Below, one piece after another: positions 1 to 9,374 of a stretch of 64,000 nucleotides of DNA. A program made the position numbers and the translations under genes. The notes under the pieces were generated by a model that ran no database searches, was not told where the DNA came from, and saw only the letters and a program-made list of their open reading frames with translations. Positions within the stretch are counted from its first letter, which is position 1, and every line of letters starts with the position of its first letter. Origin of the DNA: Polaromonas eurypsychrophila (GTDB lineage: Bacteria > Pseudomonadota > Gammaproteobacteria > Burkholderiales > Burkholderiaceae_C); NCBI RefSeq assembly GCF_014641715.1, contig NZ_BMIG01000006.1, forward strand, positions 124,001-188,000, written 5' to 3'.

Positions 1-265
1 TCGGCAGGATGGCGTCGGGCCGCTCTTTGGCGATGATCTTCTCGACCGTCTGCCATGTGATGGGCTCGATGTAGGTGACGTCAGCCGTGGCTGGGTCGGT
101 CATGATGGTCGCCGGATTGCTGTTGATCAGGATGACCTTGTAGCCTTCTTCCCGCAGCGCCTTGCATGCCTGCACGCCGGAGTAATCGAACTCGCAGGCC
201 TGGCCAATGATGATGGGGCCAGCGCCGATGATGAGGACGCTTTTGATGTCTGTGCGTTTAGGCAT
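1..265 (-). CDS. carB: carbamoyl-phosphate synthase large subunit, N-terminal fragment
   Basis: Only the first 88 or so codons are in the window; the rest lies beyond position 1. The protein begins [17 protein letters not shown], the typical start of the ammonia-dependent large subunit, which uses glutamine-derived ammonia, bicarbonate and two ATP to make carbamoyl phosphate for arginine and pyrimidine synthesis. The ATG (265-263) overlaps the carA stop codon by 8 bases, so the two genes are translationally coupled. In many betaproteobacteria a small gene sits between carA and carB; here there is none. Confidence 0.93.
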   Translation of the reverse strand, partial: MPKRTDIKSVLIIGAGPIIIGQACEFDYSGVQACKALREEGYKVILINSNPATIMTDPATADVTYIEPITWQTVEKIIAKERPDAILP

Positions 266-1439
266 TCTTGTGTTGCTCCATCAGTGCCGTGAAGCGGTCA
301 AACAAATACGAAATGTCGTGGGGACCCGGCGAGGCTTCCGGGTGGCCCTGAAAGCAGAAGGCCGGCTTGTCGGTGCGGGCCAGTCCCTGAAGCGTGCCGT
401 CGAACAGGCTGATGTGCGTGGGGCGCAGGTTTGCGGGCAGCGTTTTTTCATCGACCGCAAACCCGTGGTTCTGGCTGGTGATGCTGACGCGGCCATTGTC
501 GAGGTCTTTCACCGGATGGTTCGCGCCGTGGTGGCCGAACTTCATCTTGAAGGTTTTCGCGCCGCTGGCCAAGGCCATGATCTGGTGGCCCAGGCAGATG
601 CCGAAGGTCGGGATGCCAGTTTCTATCAGTTCGCGTGTGGCGGCGATAGCATAGTCGCAAGGCTCCGGATCTCCGGGGCCGTTCGCCAGGAAGATGCCGT
701 CGGGCTTGAGTTTGAGTACGTCGGCCGCAGGCGTCTGCGCCGGCACCACGGTGATGCGCGCGCCGCGCTCGGCCATCATGCGCAGGATGTTTTTTTTCAC
801 GCCATAGTCAAAGGCCACAACATGGAATTTCGGCGTGATCTGCACGCCATAACCCGCGCCCAGTTTCCACTCGGTCTGCGTCCACTCGTAGGTCTGCTTG
901 ACCGAGACCACCCTGGCCAGATCCAGGCCGGCCATGCTGGGCGCAGCCTTGGCGGCGGCGATGGCCTTGTCTTTGGCGGCCTGGGTGATTTCTTCGCCCG
1001 CAGCCAGCGTCAGGATGCAACCGTTTTGCGCACCCTGCGTGCGCAGGTGGCGTGTCAACTGACGCGTGTCCAGACCGGCGATGGCGACAGTTTTTTCCCT
1101 GACCAGGTACTCCGTCAGGGTCATGTCCATGCGGAAGCTGGATGCCAGCAGCGGAAGGTCCTTGATGATCAGACCGGCGGCATGAACCTTCTCGGCTTCA
1201 ACGTCTTCGGCGTTTATGCCGTAGTTGCCAATATGCGGGTAGGTCAACGTGACGATCTGCTGGCAATAACTCGGGTCAGTCAGGATTTCCTGGTAACCGG
1301 TCATGGCGGTATTGAACACCACTTCACCGACGGTCGAGCCCGGGGCTCCGATGGAATTGCCGAGAAAGACGGTACCGTCTGCGAGCGCCAGGATGGCGTG
1401 CGAGGTTCTTCCTGATTTTCCCTGTAAAGACAAAAGCAC
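258..1439 (-). CDS. carA: carbamoyl-phosphate synthase small (glutaminase) subunit
   Basis: The 393-residue protein hydrolyses glutamine and passes ammonia to CarB. The N-terminal part has the family sequence [17 protein letters not shown]. The class I glutamine amidotransferase domain carries the nucleophile in GICLGHQ (Cys about 282) and the His/Glu pair in QGHPEAS (about 366 and 368). I chose the GTG at 1439 because it is preceded by GGAG at a 6-base spacing and gives the usual family length. The open frame continues 14 codons further upstream to 1481 without a good ribosome site. The gene forms a bicistron with carB. Confidence 0.94.
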   Translation of the reverse strand: MLLSLQGKSGRTSHAILALADGTVFLGNSIGAPGSTVGEVVFNTAMTGYQEILTDPSYCQQIVTLTYPHIGNYGINAEDVEAEKVHAAGLIIKDLPLLASSFRMDMTLTEYLVREKTVAIAGLDTRQLTRHLRTQGAQNGCILTLAAGEEITQAAKDKAIAAAKAAPSMAGLDLARVVSVKQTYEWTQTEWKLGAGYGVQITPKFHVVAFDYGVKKNILRMMAERGARITVVPAQTPAADVLKLKPDGIFLANGPGDPEPCDYAIAATRELIETGIPTFGICLGHQIMALASGAKTFKMKFGHHGANHPVKDLDNGRVSITSQNHGFAVDEKTLPANLRPTHISLFDGTLQGLARTDKPAFCFQGHPEASPGPHDISYLFDRFTALMEQHKNA

Positions 1440-1572
1440 TGGGTTCTCCGGATTGTTTACGGTTCGCCCAAGCGTGCACAAGAAACGTCTCGGTAAGACT
1501 CTTGCGGCTTGCTTTTGTGAGGGGTTTGGCTTTGTATGCGCTCGGGCGAAGCTGTGTTTTGAAAAGCCCCTG

Positions 1573-1578
1573 ATTATA
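1573..1578 (-). promoter_or_regulatory. candidate -10 element upstream of carA
   Basis: The minus strand reads TATAAT at 1578-1573, a perfect sigma-70 -10 hexamer about 135 bases upstream of the carA start, in a 204-base gap. No good -35 is visible at 16-18 bases. The assignment rests on the -10 and its position only. Confidence 0.4.
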
Positions 1579-1643
1579 GCTTGCGGGCGACGTCTTCATA
1601 TGCGTTTGTGGCATGACGTGCTCCACGCACGAGTTTGATCTGC

Positions 1644-2426
1644 TCAGGCCCTGGTCAGCGCCAGCGAGCTGGCGTACAGGCAGATTGCGGCGGCGGCGGC
1701 GACGTTAAGCGATTCTTCGCCTCCGGGCTGGTCAATACGCACCTTGAGGCTGGCGCGCGTCATCAGCGCGTCGCCAACGCCCTGCCCTTCATGGCCCATG
1801 GCCCAGGCGCAGGGCATGGGCAGGGCTTGCTGATGCAGAAAAAAGCCCTGGTGGGAGCTGGTCACGAGCAAAGGCACCGTCAATGCATCGAGGTCTTCGG
1901 GCGCCAGTCCTTCGACCAGTTGCAGCGCAAAATGTGCGCCCATGCCGGCACGCAGCACCTTGGGCGACCACAACGCCGCCGTTCCCCTGAGCGCGATCAC
2001 CTGGCTGAAACCGAATGCCGCAGCGCTGCGCAACATCGAGCCGACGTTACCTGCATCCTGCACACGGTCCAGAATCAGAGAAGCAGCGCCCGGTGCCAAG
2101 GCCACCGGCGCCGGCAGATCCAGCACAAAACCCATGCGCGCCGGTGACTCCAAACCGCTGATGTCGGCCATCAATGCGTCGGGGATCACTATGGTTTTGA
2201 TAGCTGCTTGCGCCCATTCGGTAGGGGCTACCGGCCAAAAAGACTCGCAGAAAACGCCAACGGCAGGTTTGAAGCCACGAGCCAGCGCCGCGCGGCACAG
2301 GTGGTCGCCTTCGAGCCAGATGCGGCCCTGCTTGCGGTAGCCCGTGTTGTCCTGCGAGAGCTTGCGCAAATCCTTGAGCAGCGTGTTGTCACGCGAGGTC
2401 ACCAAAACCGGTGCGCCAGCGCTCAA
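1644..2426 (-). CDS. TrmH/SpoU-family RNA 2'-O-methyltransferase
   Basis: This 260-residue SPOUT-fold enzyme is predicted to methylate the 2'-hydroxyl of an rRNA or tRNA nucleotide using S-adenosylmethionine. The N-terminal substrate-binding part ([23 protein letters not shown]) is followed by the knotted domain with the SpoU signatures [20 protein letters not shown] and VPLLVTSSH. The proposed start is the TTG at 2426, which overlaps the rnhB stop (TTGA) and follows GAGGT by 7 bases. A GTG at 2402 is an alternative. It is the last gene of the envelope cluster. Residues around [19 protein letters not shown] are encoded by a copy of the dispersed repeat (2187-2236). The exact RNA target cannot be told from sequence. 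Confidence 0.88.
   Translation of the reverse strand: MSAGAPVLVTSRDNTLLKDLRKLSQDNTGYRKQGRIWLEGDHLCRAALARGFKPAVGVFCESFWPVAPTEWAQAAIKTIVIPDALMADISGLESPARMGFVLDLPAPVALAPGAASLILDRVQDAGNVGSMLRSAAAFGFSQVIALRGTAALWSPKVLRAGMGAHFALQLVEGLAPEDLDALTVPLLVTSSHQGFFLHQQALPMPCAWAMGHEGQGVGDALMTRASLKVRIDQPGGEESLNVAAAAAICLYASSLALTRA
2187..2236 (+). repeat. dispersed TAGC repeat, copy 1 (inside the rRNA methyltransferase gene)
   Basis: The copy reads CACTATGGTTTTGATAGCTG, then CTTGCGCCC, and ends in GGGCTACCGGCC. It shares the order CTAT-N6-ATAGCTG-CTTGCGCCC-N8-GGGCT with nine other sites in the window. It lies entirely inside an open reading frame and does not break it. Confidence 0.7.
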
Positions 2427-3004
2427 CGCAAGACCTCGGCGACGGGGCTGAAGGAGCGGCGATGTTGCGGACAGGCGCCGTGTTCGCGCAGCGCCGCCAG
2501 GTGTTCTGCCGTGCCGTAACCCTTGTGGCCGGCAAAGCCGTATTGTGGGTATTCCAGATGAAACTGCTCGCACCAGCGGTCACGGTGCACCTTGGCGAGG
2601 ATGGAGGCCGCGGAGATAGCCGGAATCAGGGCATCGCCCTTGACGATGGCCTCCGCGAGGATACTCAGCGTCGGCAGGCGATTGCCGTCCACCAGCACCT
2701 TGACGGGTTTGAGGCGCAGGCCTTCGACTGCGCGCTGCATCGCCAGCAGGGTGGCCTGCAGGATGTTGAGGCGGTCGATCTCTTCCACGCTCGCCATGGC
2801 AATCGAGCAGCACAGCGCCTTGGCGCGGATTTCGTCGTAGAGCTTTTCGCGGCGCAGCGCGCTCAGCACCTTGGAGTCCGCCAGGCCCTTGATGGGCTGC
2901 AGGTCGTCCAGAATCACCGCTGCGGCCACCACCGGACCGGCGAGCGGCCCACGGCCGGCCTCGTCCACGCCAGCCCACAGGCCCGGCGTGTCCCAGGAGA
3001 GCAT
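2423..3004 (-). CDS. rnhB: ribonuclease HII
   Basis: This 193-residue enzyme removes ribonucleotides and RNA primers from RNA-DNA hybrids. The active-site signature GVDEAGRG sits at residues 12-19 (Asp14, Glu15), followed by LADSKVLS and the DGNRLP segment. I chose the ATG at 3004, 7 bases after the lpxB stop. The frame stays open to 3040, but that would overlap lpxB. The stop overlaps the start of the downstream methyltransferase. Confidence 0.94.
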   Translation of the reverse strand: MLSWDTPGLWAGVDEAGRGPLAGPVVAAAVILDDLQPIKGLADSKVLSALRREKLYDEIRAKALCCSIAMASVEEIDRLNILQATLLAMQRAVEGLRLKPVKVLVDGNRLPTLSILAEAIVKGDALIPAISAASILAKVHRDRWCEQFHLEYPQYGFAGHKGYGTAEHLAALREHGACPQHRRSFSPVAEVLR

Positions 3005-3011
3005 GACCTGT

Positions 3012-4211
3012 TCAGCCTGCAAGAATGTTCTGGATCGCATCGGTGGCTATTTTCGCGGTATCGCGCTGCAATTCTTCGTGCAGTGTTGTAAATCGTTGTT
3101 CAAGGGCGCGGATTTTTTCAGGTGCGGAGATTTTCGCATCCAGCCACTGCAAAACGCTGTCGGCCAGGGCCTGTGGCGTGGCGGCGTCCTGCAGCAGTTC
3201 CGGCACCACAAAATCGCGGCACAGGATGTTGGGCAAGCCGACCCAGGGCTGCAGTTTCTTGCGGCGCATGATTTGCCAGGACAGCCAGTTCATGTTGTAG
3301 GCAATCACCATGGGGCGCTTGTACAGCGCCGCTTCCAGCGTCGCCGTGCCACTGGCAATCAGGGTCACATCGCAGGCGGCAAGCACCGTGTGGGACTGCC
3401 CCGAAACAATCTGCACCTGGCCCAGCATGCCAGCAGACCGGGCAGCCAGTTCGATCTGTGCGCGCAGCGCAGGAACTGCAGGCACTATTATTTTGATAGC
3501 TGGATGCGCCCGTATTACATGGGCTGCAGCCTGAAAGAACCGGTCAGCCAGGTAATCGATCTCGGAACGGCGGCTGCCGGGCAACAAGGCGAGCACCAGG
3601 TCCTCCGCCTGCAGGCCCAAGAGCCGGCGCGCGGCCGCCTGATCGGGCCGTATGGGGATCACACCGGCCAGCGGATGTCCAACATAGGTGGCAGCGATGC
3701 CGTGTTGCGCCAGCAAGTCCGGCTCAAAGGGAAAAATGCACAAGACGTGGTCGACACTGCGGCGGATTTTCTCGACCCGATCGGCGCGCCAGGCCCAGAC
3801 CGAGGGGCTGACGAAATGAACCGTTTTGATGCCTGCCGCTTTGAGATCGGCCTCAAGGTCGAGGTTAAAGTCGGGCGCATCGACGCCGATAAATACATCC
3901 GCCCGATCGGCCAGCAATTTTTTCCGAAGCTGAGTGCGAATGCCGACGATCTCGCGGTAATGCCACAGGACTTCGACATACCCGCGGACGGCCAGCTTCT
4001 CGCTGGGCCACCAGGCCTCGAAGCCGCGCCGCATCATTTGCGTCCCACCAATGCCACCGGCGCGCAGATCCGGCCAGCGTGCGCGAAAACCGTCGAGCAA
4101 GAGGCCTGCGAGCAAGTCGCCGGAGGTCTCGCCGGCCACCATGGCGAATGAAGGAGGGTTGGGGGTGCCAGCTCCTCCACGGGCTGGCAGAGAGCTGGAT
4201 GCGTCCGGCAC
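3012..4211 (-). CDS. lpxB: lipid-A-disaccharide synthase
   Basis: The GT19 enzyme joins UDP-2,3-diacylglucosamine and lipid X into the tetra-acyl disaccharide of lipid A at the inner face of the inner membrane. Visible family motifs are [30 protein letters not shown] and the C-terminal [10 protein letters not shown]. The start is the GTG at 4211, seven bases after the lpxA stop, giving 399 residues including about 20 poorly conserved N-terminal residues. Residues [16 protein letters not shown] are encoded by a copy of the dispersed repeat (3483-3531), yet the segment keeps the family length. Confidence 0.95.
   Translation of the reverse strand: MPDASSSLPARGGAGTPNPPSFAMVAGETSGDLLAGLLLDGFRARWPDLRAGGIGGTQMMRRGFEAWWPSEKLAVRGYVEVLWHYREIVGIRTQLRKKLLADRADVFIGVDAPDFNLDLEADLKAAGIKTVHFVSPSVWAWRADRVEKIRRSVDHVLCIFPFEPDLLAQHGIAATYVGHPLAGVIPIRPDQAAARRLLGLQAEDLVLALLPGSRRSEIDYLADRFFQAAAHVIRAHPAIKIIVPAVPALRAQIELAARSAGMLGQVQIVSGQSHTVLAACDVTLIASGTATLEAALYKRPMVIAYNMNWLSWQIMRRKKLQPWVGLPNILCRDFVVPELLQDAATPQALADSVLQWLDAKISAPEKIRALEQRFTTLHEELQRDTAKIATDAIQNILAG
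3483..3531 (+). repeat. dispersed TAGC repeat, copy 2 (inside lpxB)
   Basis: The copy reads CACTATTATTTTGATAGCTG, then GATGCGCCCG, and ends in CATGGGCTGCAGCC. It matches the other copies over the CTATTATTTTGATAGCTG core and the GGGCT end. It is on the strand opposite the gene and is read in frame by lpxB. Confidence 0.75.
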
Positions 4212-4217
4212 GATCGG

Positions 4218-5012
4218 CTAACGCACGATGCCGCGCTGCGGCGAGGTGGCTTCCAGAAAGCCCAGCATCATCTGCACGTCGGTTTCGGCTTCGGGATGTT
4301 GGACCGTCAGCGTGGCGATGCGCGCCCTCGCCTGCTCCAGCGTCAGGTCCTCGCGGTAGAGTGCCTTGTGCATGCCCTTGACTGCGGCGATCCGGTCAGC
4401 GGAAAAACCGCGCCGGCGCAGGCCTTCGAAGTTCATGGAGCGGGCAGCGGCCGGCTGGCCCTGACTCATCACAAACGGCGGCAAGTCGGCAAACAGCAGC
4501 GTGCACATGGCTGTCATGCTGTGCGCGCCCAGCCGCACAAACTGGTGCACGACGGTGAAGCCGCCGAGGATCACCCAGTCGCCGACAGACACATGGCCGG
4601 CCAGTTGCGAATTGTTGGCAAAGATGGTGTGGCTGCCGACATCGCAGTCATGCGCCAGATGGACATAAGCCATGATCCAGTTGTCGTTGCCCACACGGGT
4701 CACGCCGCTGTCGCCGGGCGAGCCAATGTTGAAGGTGCAGAACTCGCGCACGGTGTTGCGGTCGCCAATGACCAGTTCGCAGGGCTCGCCCGCGTATTTC
4801 TTGTCTTGCGGAATCGCGCCCAGGGAGTTGAACTGGAAAATGCGGTTGTCACGCCCGATGGTGGTGTGCCCCTCGATCACGCAGTGCGCGCCAATCGTCG
4901 TGCCGGCACCAATGCGAACATGCGGGCCAATCACGGTGTAAGGACCGACGCTGACGCTGCTGCCGAGCTGGGCCGCGGGATCGACCAGCGCAGTGGAATG
5001 AATGCCTGTCAC
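4218..5012 (-). CDS. lpxA: acyl-ACP--UDP-N-acetylglucosamine O-acyltransferase
   Basis: LpxA catalyses the first step of lipid A synthesis. The protein is a left-handed beta-helix of hexapeptide repeats ([17 protein letters not shown]) followed by a helical C-terminus. The motif [13 protein letters not shown] holds the catalytic-loop region, and LFADLPPFV is also typical. The GTG at 5012 gives 264 residues, close to the usual 262. A TTG at 5042 would add ten residues and overlap fabZ. Neither has a strong ribosome site. Confidence 0.94.
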   Translation of the reverse strand: MTGIHSTALVDPAAQLGSSVSVGPYTVIGPHVRIGAGTTIGAHCVIEGHTTIGRDNRIFQFNSLGAIPQDKKYAGEPCELVIGDRNTVREFCTFNIGSPGDSGVTRVGNDNWIMAYVHLAHDCDVGSHTIFANNSQLAGHVSVGDWVILGGFTVVHQFVRLGAHSMTAMCTLLFADLPPFVMSQGQPAAARSMNFEGLRRRGFSADRIAAVKGMHKALYREDLTLEQARARIATLTVQHPEAETDVQMMLGFLEATSPQRGIVR

Positions 5013-5034
5013 GGAAGCGCTCTTGCTGTCTGAA

Positions 5035-5478
5035 TCAGGCAATCGTGCGCATGGTGCACATCAATTCGGCCTCACAGGCCATGTTGTCGTCCACGCGGGC
5101 GACCCCCTTGAACTTGAATACGCCGGCCTTGAGCCTCTCCAGTGTCACTTCCATGATCAGTTGGTCGCCCGGTTCCACCGGCCGCTTGAAACGCGCACCA
5201 TCAATGCCCGCAAAGTAATACACCGTCTTCTCATCGGGCGTGATGCCCTGCATGTCAAAAGCCAGCAGGGCCGCTGCCTGCGCCATCGCTTCAAGCATCA
5301 GCACACCCGGCATCACTGGCCGGTGGGGGAAATGGCCGGTAAAAAACGGCTCGTTCATCGTGACATTTTTCAGGGCCTTGATGCGTTTGCCCTTTTCGAG
5401 TTCGAGCACCCGGTCCACCAGCAGGAAAGGGTAACGGTGCGGCAACTGCTTAAGGATTTGGTGGATGTCCATCATCAT
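5035..5478 (-). CDS. fabZ: 3-hydroxyacyl-[acyl-carrier-protein] dehydratase
   Basis: This 147-residue hot-dog-fold dehydratase acts in fatty acid elongation. The catalytic His lies in [19 protein letters not shown], and the N-terminal [13 protein letters not shown] is diagnostic. Three ATG codons in a row (5478, 5475, 5472) are possible starts, directly after the lpxD TAA stop. Its position between lpxD and lpxA is the standard arrangement and balances acyl flow between phospholipid and lipid A. Confidence 0.95.
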   Translation of the reverse strand: MMMDIHQILKQLPHRYPFLLVDRVLELEKGKRIKALKNVTMNEPFFTGHFPHRPVMPGVLMLEAMAQAAALLAFDMQGITPDEKTVYYFAGIDGARFKRPVEPGDQLIMEVTLERLKAGVFKFKGVARVDDNMACEAELMCTMRTIA

Positions 5479-5480
5479 TT

Positions 5481-6539
5481 TTATGGGTTCTTTCGAGAAG
5501 CGATGTCTGTGGTTTGCTCCAGCACCTTGAGACGTTCACGCAATCCGTGAAGCTGTTTGAGCGTGGCGGCATTTTTTTCCCAGCTCGCATTGTCGTCGAT
5601 GGGAAACAGCCCGGTGTAATGCCCAGGCTTGTGGATGGATCGCGTCACCACCGAAGCCGCCGATATATGCACGCGGTCGGCCAGGCTCAAATGCCCCAGC
5701 ACCACCGCACCGCCACCCACCGTGCAGTGCGCGCCTATGGTGGCACTGCCCGCCACGCCCACACAACCAGCCAATGCAGTGTGCCTGCCGATATGCACGT
5801 TGTGGCCAATCTGGATCAGGTTGTCGAGCTTGACGCCGTCCTCGATCACCGTGTCCTGCAGCGCGCCGCGGTCAATGCAGGTGTTGGCGCCTATCTCCAC
5901 ATCGTTGCCAATACGGACTGCACCAAGCTGCTCGATTTTTACCCAGGTGCCCTCATGCGGCGCAAAACCGAAACCGTCGGCGCCAATGACAGCGCCGGGA
6001 TGCACAACGCAGCGATCGCCGATCACGCAGCCGTCATTGACAGTCACCCGTGAAGCTAGCCGTGTTTCCCGGCCGATCCGCACGTCATCGCCAATCACAC
6101 TGTGCGCGCCAATGTGCACATCTGCACCCAACACGGCACGCGCTCCGATGCAGACAAACGCACCCACGAAAATCCCTGGTGAAAGCTCAGCCGAAGGATC
6201 AATGACGGCGCTGGAATGGATTCCAGCACGGCCGGGTTGCTCGTGGCGTTTTTTCCAAAGCTGGGTGATGCGGGCGAAATAGAGATAGGGGTCGCTGACG
6301 ACGATGCAGGCACCGCGCTGGGTCGCCGCCTGCTGCGCCTGGGGACTCACCACGACGCAGGCAGCCGCAGACCGGCCCAGCTTGGCCTGGTACTTGATGT
6401 GGCTCAGGAAGGTCAGTTCTGCGGGGCCGGCAGATTCAAGTGGCGCGAGCCGTTCGATCAGGAGTTCCGGATCACCCAGCAATGTGGCATCAAACTCACC
6501 AGCCAGCGATGCGACGAGGTCTCCGAGTCTGAGCGTCAC
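5481..6539 (-). CDS. lpxD: UDP-3-O-(3-hydroxyacyl)glucosamine N-acyltransferase
   Basis: LpxD adds the second hydroxyacyl chain to the lipid A precursor. The 352-residue protein has an N-terminal uridine-binding domain ([11 protein letters not shown]), a hexapeptide-repeat beta-helix, and the motif [20 protein letters not shown] with the catalytic His. The C-terminal helix has [12 protein letters not shown]. The start is a GTG at 6539. It is followed immediately by fabZ. Confidence 0.95.
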   Translation of the reverse strand: MTLRLGDLVASLAGEFDATLLGDPELLIERLAPLESAGPAELTFLSHIKYQAKLGRSAAACVVVSPQAQQAATQRGACIVVSDPYLYFARITQLWKKRHEQPGRAGIHSSAVIDPSAELSPGIFVGAFVCIGARAVLGADVHIGAHSVIGDDVRIGRETRLASRVTVNDGCVIGDRCVVHPGAVIGADGFGFAPHEGTWVKIEQLGAVRIGNDVEIGANTCIDRGALQDTVIEDGVKLDNLIQIGHNVHIGRHTALAGCVGVAGSATIGAHCTVGGGAVVLGHLSLADRVHISAASVVTRSIHKPGHYTGLFPIDDNASWEKNAATLKQLHGLRERLKVLEQTTDIASRKNP

Positions 6540-6560
6540 ACGTGGCCTGTGCCTGAACGC

Positions 6561-7067
6561 TTACTTGGCGGCGTTGAGTGCCTTGATGACCTTGTCCGTG
6601 ATGTCATGCTTGGGGCTGGCATACACCGCCTCCTGGAGGACTAGGTCGTATTTTTCGGTCTCGGCAACCGTTTTGACCACCTTGTTGGCGCGTTCGATGA
6701 CCTGCTGCAACTCTTCATTTTTGCGTGCATTGAGGTCTTCCTGAAATTCGCGACGTTTGCGCTGGAAGTCCCGATCCTGATCGACCACTTGCTTCTGGCG
6801 GGTGGCGCGCTGGCTCTCGGACAAGGTGGGCGCTTCGCGTTCAAATTTGTCTGCCAGCGTTTTAAGCTGGGTACCCAGATCGCCGAGTTCTTTTTCGCGC
6901 TTGCCAAACTCCTGCTCCAGCTTGGCCTGGGCAGCCTTGGCGCTGTTGGCTTCTCGGAAAATGCGGTCAATGTTGACAATGCCGATCTTGAACTCCTGCG
7001 CACCCACTGCACAGGTGCCCAGAGCCATCAGCACGGCCAGAAATAATTTGGATGAAAAATACTTCAT
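6561..7067 (-). CDS. skp: periplasmic chaperone Skp/OmpH
   Basis: This 168-residue protein holds unfolded outer-membrane proteins on their way to the BAM complex. Residues 1-23 are a signal peptide ending in CAVGA, and the mature part starts QEFKIGIVNIDRIF. The middle is a charged coiled-coil (KLEQEFGKREKELGDL through RRKREFQEDLN) that forms the tentacle arms of the trimer. The ATG overlaps the bamA stop (TAATG). Confidence 0.93.
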   Translation of the reverse strand: MKYFSSKLFLAVLMALGTCAVGAQEFKIGIVNIDRIFREANSAKAAQAKLEQEFGKREKELGDLGTQLKTLADKFEREAPTLSESQRATRQKQVVDQDRDFQRKRREFQEDLNARKNEELQQVIERANKVVKTVAETEKYDLVLQEAVYASPKHDITDKVIKALNAAK

Positions 7068-9361
7068 TAGAACGATGTACCAATTTGGAATTGCAATCTC
7101 TGGATTCTATCTGTTGGCTTCTTGCTCAGCGGATTGGCAATCGCCAGGCGCAAAGGCCCCAACGGGGAAATCCAGCTGATGCCGATACCCACCGATGAGC
7201 GCAAGTCACCCAGGCTGTATTTGTCGTTTTCACCAAACACATTGCCGGTGTCCACAAAACCGAAGAGGCGCAAGGTCCGGTCGTTACCCGCGCCCGGGAA
7301 AGGCGCCAAAATTTCCGCGTTCAAAGTGATTTTTTTAGGTCCGCCAATGGCGTTGCCCTGGGCATCACGCGGGCCCAGCGTACCCGGTTCAAAACCGCGC
7401 ACCGAACCGAGGCCGCCCGAATAGGAATTCTTGAACACCGGGAAAGGCTGGCCGTTGAGGCCTTTGCCCCAACCCACCTCCCCATTCAGGGCAATGGTGA
7501 ACTGCTTGTTCAGCGGAATGTACTTCTGGACCTGGTAGTTGGCGCGCAGGAAGCGGGCATCACCGGCAATGCCCCAATCGCCATAAGCCCGCTGGAAGGT
7601 ACCTTTGCTCGGAACCAGTGCGCTGTCCCGGTCGTCGCGCGACCAGCCCACCGTCAATGGGACCGTATTGCTTTTGGCACCAAAGGTACGTATGTAATCT
7701 CGATACACCTGGGGAAGGACGGCGCCTGAAATATCGATCTGCTCCAGGCCAACACCAAAATAAACCGTATCAACCTCACTGAAAGGCACGCCAAAACGCA
7801 CGCTACCACCCGTCGTCTTAAGCGCGTAATCTCCGCCTTGACTGTCGTAGGGTCTGGACGTGCGTGAGTAGATATCAAATGTCCGCGATATACCGTCATT
7901 GGTGAAATAAGGGTCCACCGTGCTCAGCACAAATTGCCGATTGAATTTTCCGGTGTTGACCTCCAGGCCCAGATAGTTGCCGGTACCGAATGCATTTTCC
8001 TGTTTGAAGCCAAAAATAAACGACAGTTTTTCGGCACTGGAGAACCCCGCGCCCAATTGCAGGTTACCGGTGGGTTTTTCAACCACCGCCAGGTTCAAAT
8101 CCACCTGGTCCGGCGTGCCGGGTACTTCCTGGGTGTCGATGTTGACTTCGGTGAAGTAACCCAGTCGGTCCACGCGGTCCCGAGACAGGCGGATCTTGTC
8201 GCCGTCATACCAGGACGCCTCGAACTGGCGAAATTCGCGACGAACTACTTCGTCGCGCGTTCGGTTGTTACCACCGATATTGATACGCCGTACATAGGCA
8301 CGGCGCGAGGGATCGCCTTGCAGCACGAAGGCCACGCGGTTATTGACCCGATCAATCTCAGGCTTGGCGTCGACTTTGGCAAAGGCAAAACCAAAGCTGC
8401 CGTAATACTCGGTAAAAGCTTTGACAGTTTGAGCCACCAGGTCAGCGTTATAAGCGTCGCCAGGCTTGATAGTCACCAGCGACTTGAACTCTTCTTCCCG
8501 CTCCAGGAAATTGCCCTCGAGCTTCACGCCCGACACAGTGAAGCGTTCGCCTTCCGTGATGTTGAGTGTGACGGAAATATCCTGTTTGTTCGGCGAAATG
8601 GCCACCTGGGTGGAGTCGACCTTGAACTCGAGGTAACCGCGTGTCAGATAGTAGGAGCGCAGGGTTTCGATATCGGCATTGAGCTTGACGCGCGAATACT
8701 GATTGGATTTGGTGTACCAGCTGAGCCAGCTACCGGTATTGAGGTCGAACAGGCCGCGCAAGGTGGACTCGCTGAAGGCCTTGTTGCCGACGACCCGGAT
8801 TTCCTTGATTTTGGCGATATCGCCTTCAATTACACTGAAAGTAACATTGACGCGGTTACGCTCAATCGGGGTCACCGTGGTCAGCACCTCCGCGCCATAA
8901 AGGCTGCGGTTGACATATTGGCGCTTAAGCTCCTGCTCAGCGCGGTCAGCCAATGCCTTGTCGAAAGGCCGGCCATCCGCCAGTCCGATGTCGCGCAGCG
9001 CCTTTTTCAGCACTTCTTTGTCAAATTCCTTGGTGCCGACGAAGTCCACATCAGCCACGGTGGGCCGCTCTTCCACAATCACCACCAGCACGTCGCCGCT
9101 GACCTCCAGGCGCACATCCTTGAACAAACCGAGTCCGAACAGCGCGCGGATGGCACTGGAGCCTTTATCGTCGTTGTAGGTCTCGCCCACCCGAAACGGC
9201 AGCGAAGCAAAAATAGTCCCAGGCTCCACACGCTGCAGACCTTCAACCCGGATATCGCGAACGGTGAAGGGATCCACGGCCCACGCTGCCTGTGCGATCA
9301 GAAAACTGGCCACCATCGCGGATATGCTGCGGAGCTTGAATCGTTTGATTTGTTTTTGCAT
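7067..9361 (-). CDS. bamA: outer membrane protein assembly factor BamA
   Basis: BamA is the essential insertase for beta-barrel proteins. The signal peptide covers residues 1-28 (ending AQAAWA). Five POTRA domains follow (FTVRDIRVEGLQRV begins the first), then the C-terminal 16-strand barrel with VRGFEPGTLGPRD, the conserved loop-6 motif, and a terminal strand ending in Phe (QFQIGTSF). The ATG at 9361 gives 764 residues and a clean signal peptide; the open frame extends 17 codons further into noncoding sequence. Confidence 0.96.
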   Translation of the reverse strand: MQKQIKRFKLRSISAMVASFLIAQAAWAVDPFTVRDIRVEGLQRVEPGTIFASLPFRVGETYNDDKGSSAIRALFGLGLFKDVRLEVSGDVLVVIVEERPTVADVDFVGTKEFDKEVLKKALRDIGLADGRPFDKALADRAEQELKRQYVNRSLYGAEVLTTVTPIERNRVNVTFSVIEGDIAKIKEIRVVGNKAFSESTLRGLFDLNTGSWLSWYTKSNQYSRVKLNADIETLRSYYLTRGYLEFKVDSTQVAISPNKQDISVTLNITEGERFTVSGVKLEGNFLEREEEFKSLVTIKPGDAYNADLVAQTVKAFTEYYGSFGFAFAKVDAKPEIDRVNNRVAFVLQGDPSRRAYVRRINIGGNNRTRDEVVRREFRQFEASWYDGDKIRLSRDRVDRLGYFTEVNIDTQEVPGTPDQVDLNLAVVEKPTGNLQLGAGFSSAEKLSFIFGFKQENAFGTGNYLGLEVNTGKFNRQFVLSTVDPYFTNDGISRTFDIYSRTSRPYDSQGGDYALKTTGGSVRFGVPFSEVDTVYFGVGLEQIDISGAVLPQVYRDYIRTFGAKSNTVPLTVGWSRDDRDSALVPSKGTFQRAYGDWGIAGDARFLRANYQVQKYIPLNKQFTIALNGEVGWGKGLNGQPFPVFKNSYSGGLGSVRGFEPGTLGPRDAQGNAIGGPKKITLNAEILAPFPGAGNDRTLRLFGFVDTGNVFGENDKYSLGDLRSSVGIGISWISPLGPLRLAIANPLSKKPTDRIQRLQFQIGTSF

Positions 9362-9374
9362 GAAAAATATGGAA

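Noticed and set aside
207-1415. 402-codon plus-strand frame opposite carA
   Set aside because: Shadow of carA; His/Arg/Val-rich with no recognisable domain.
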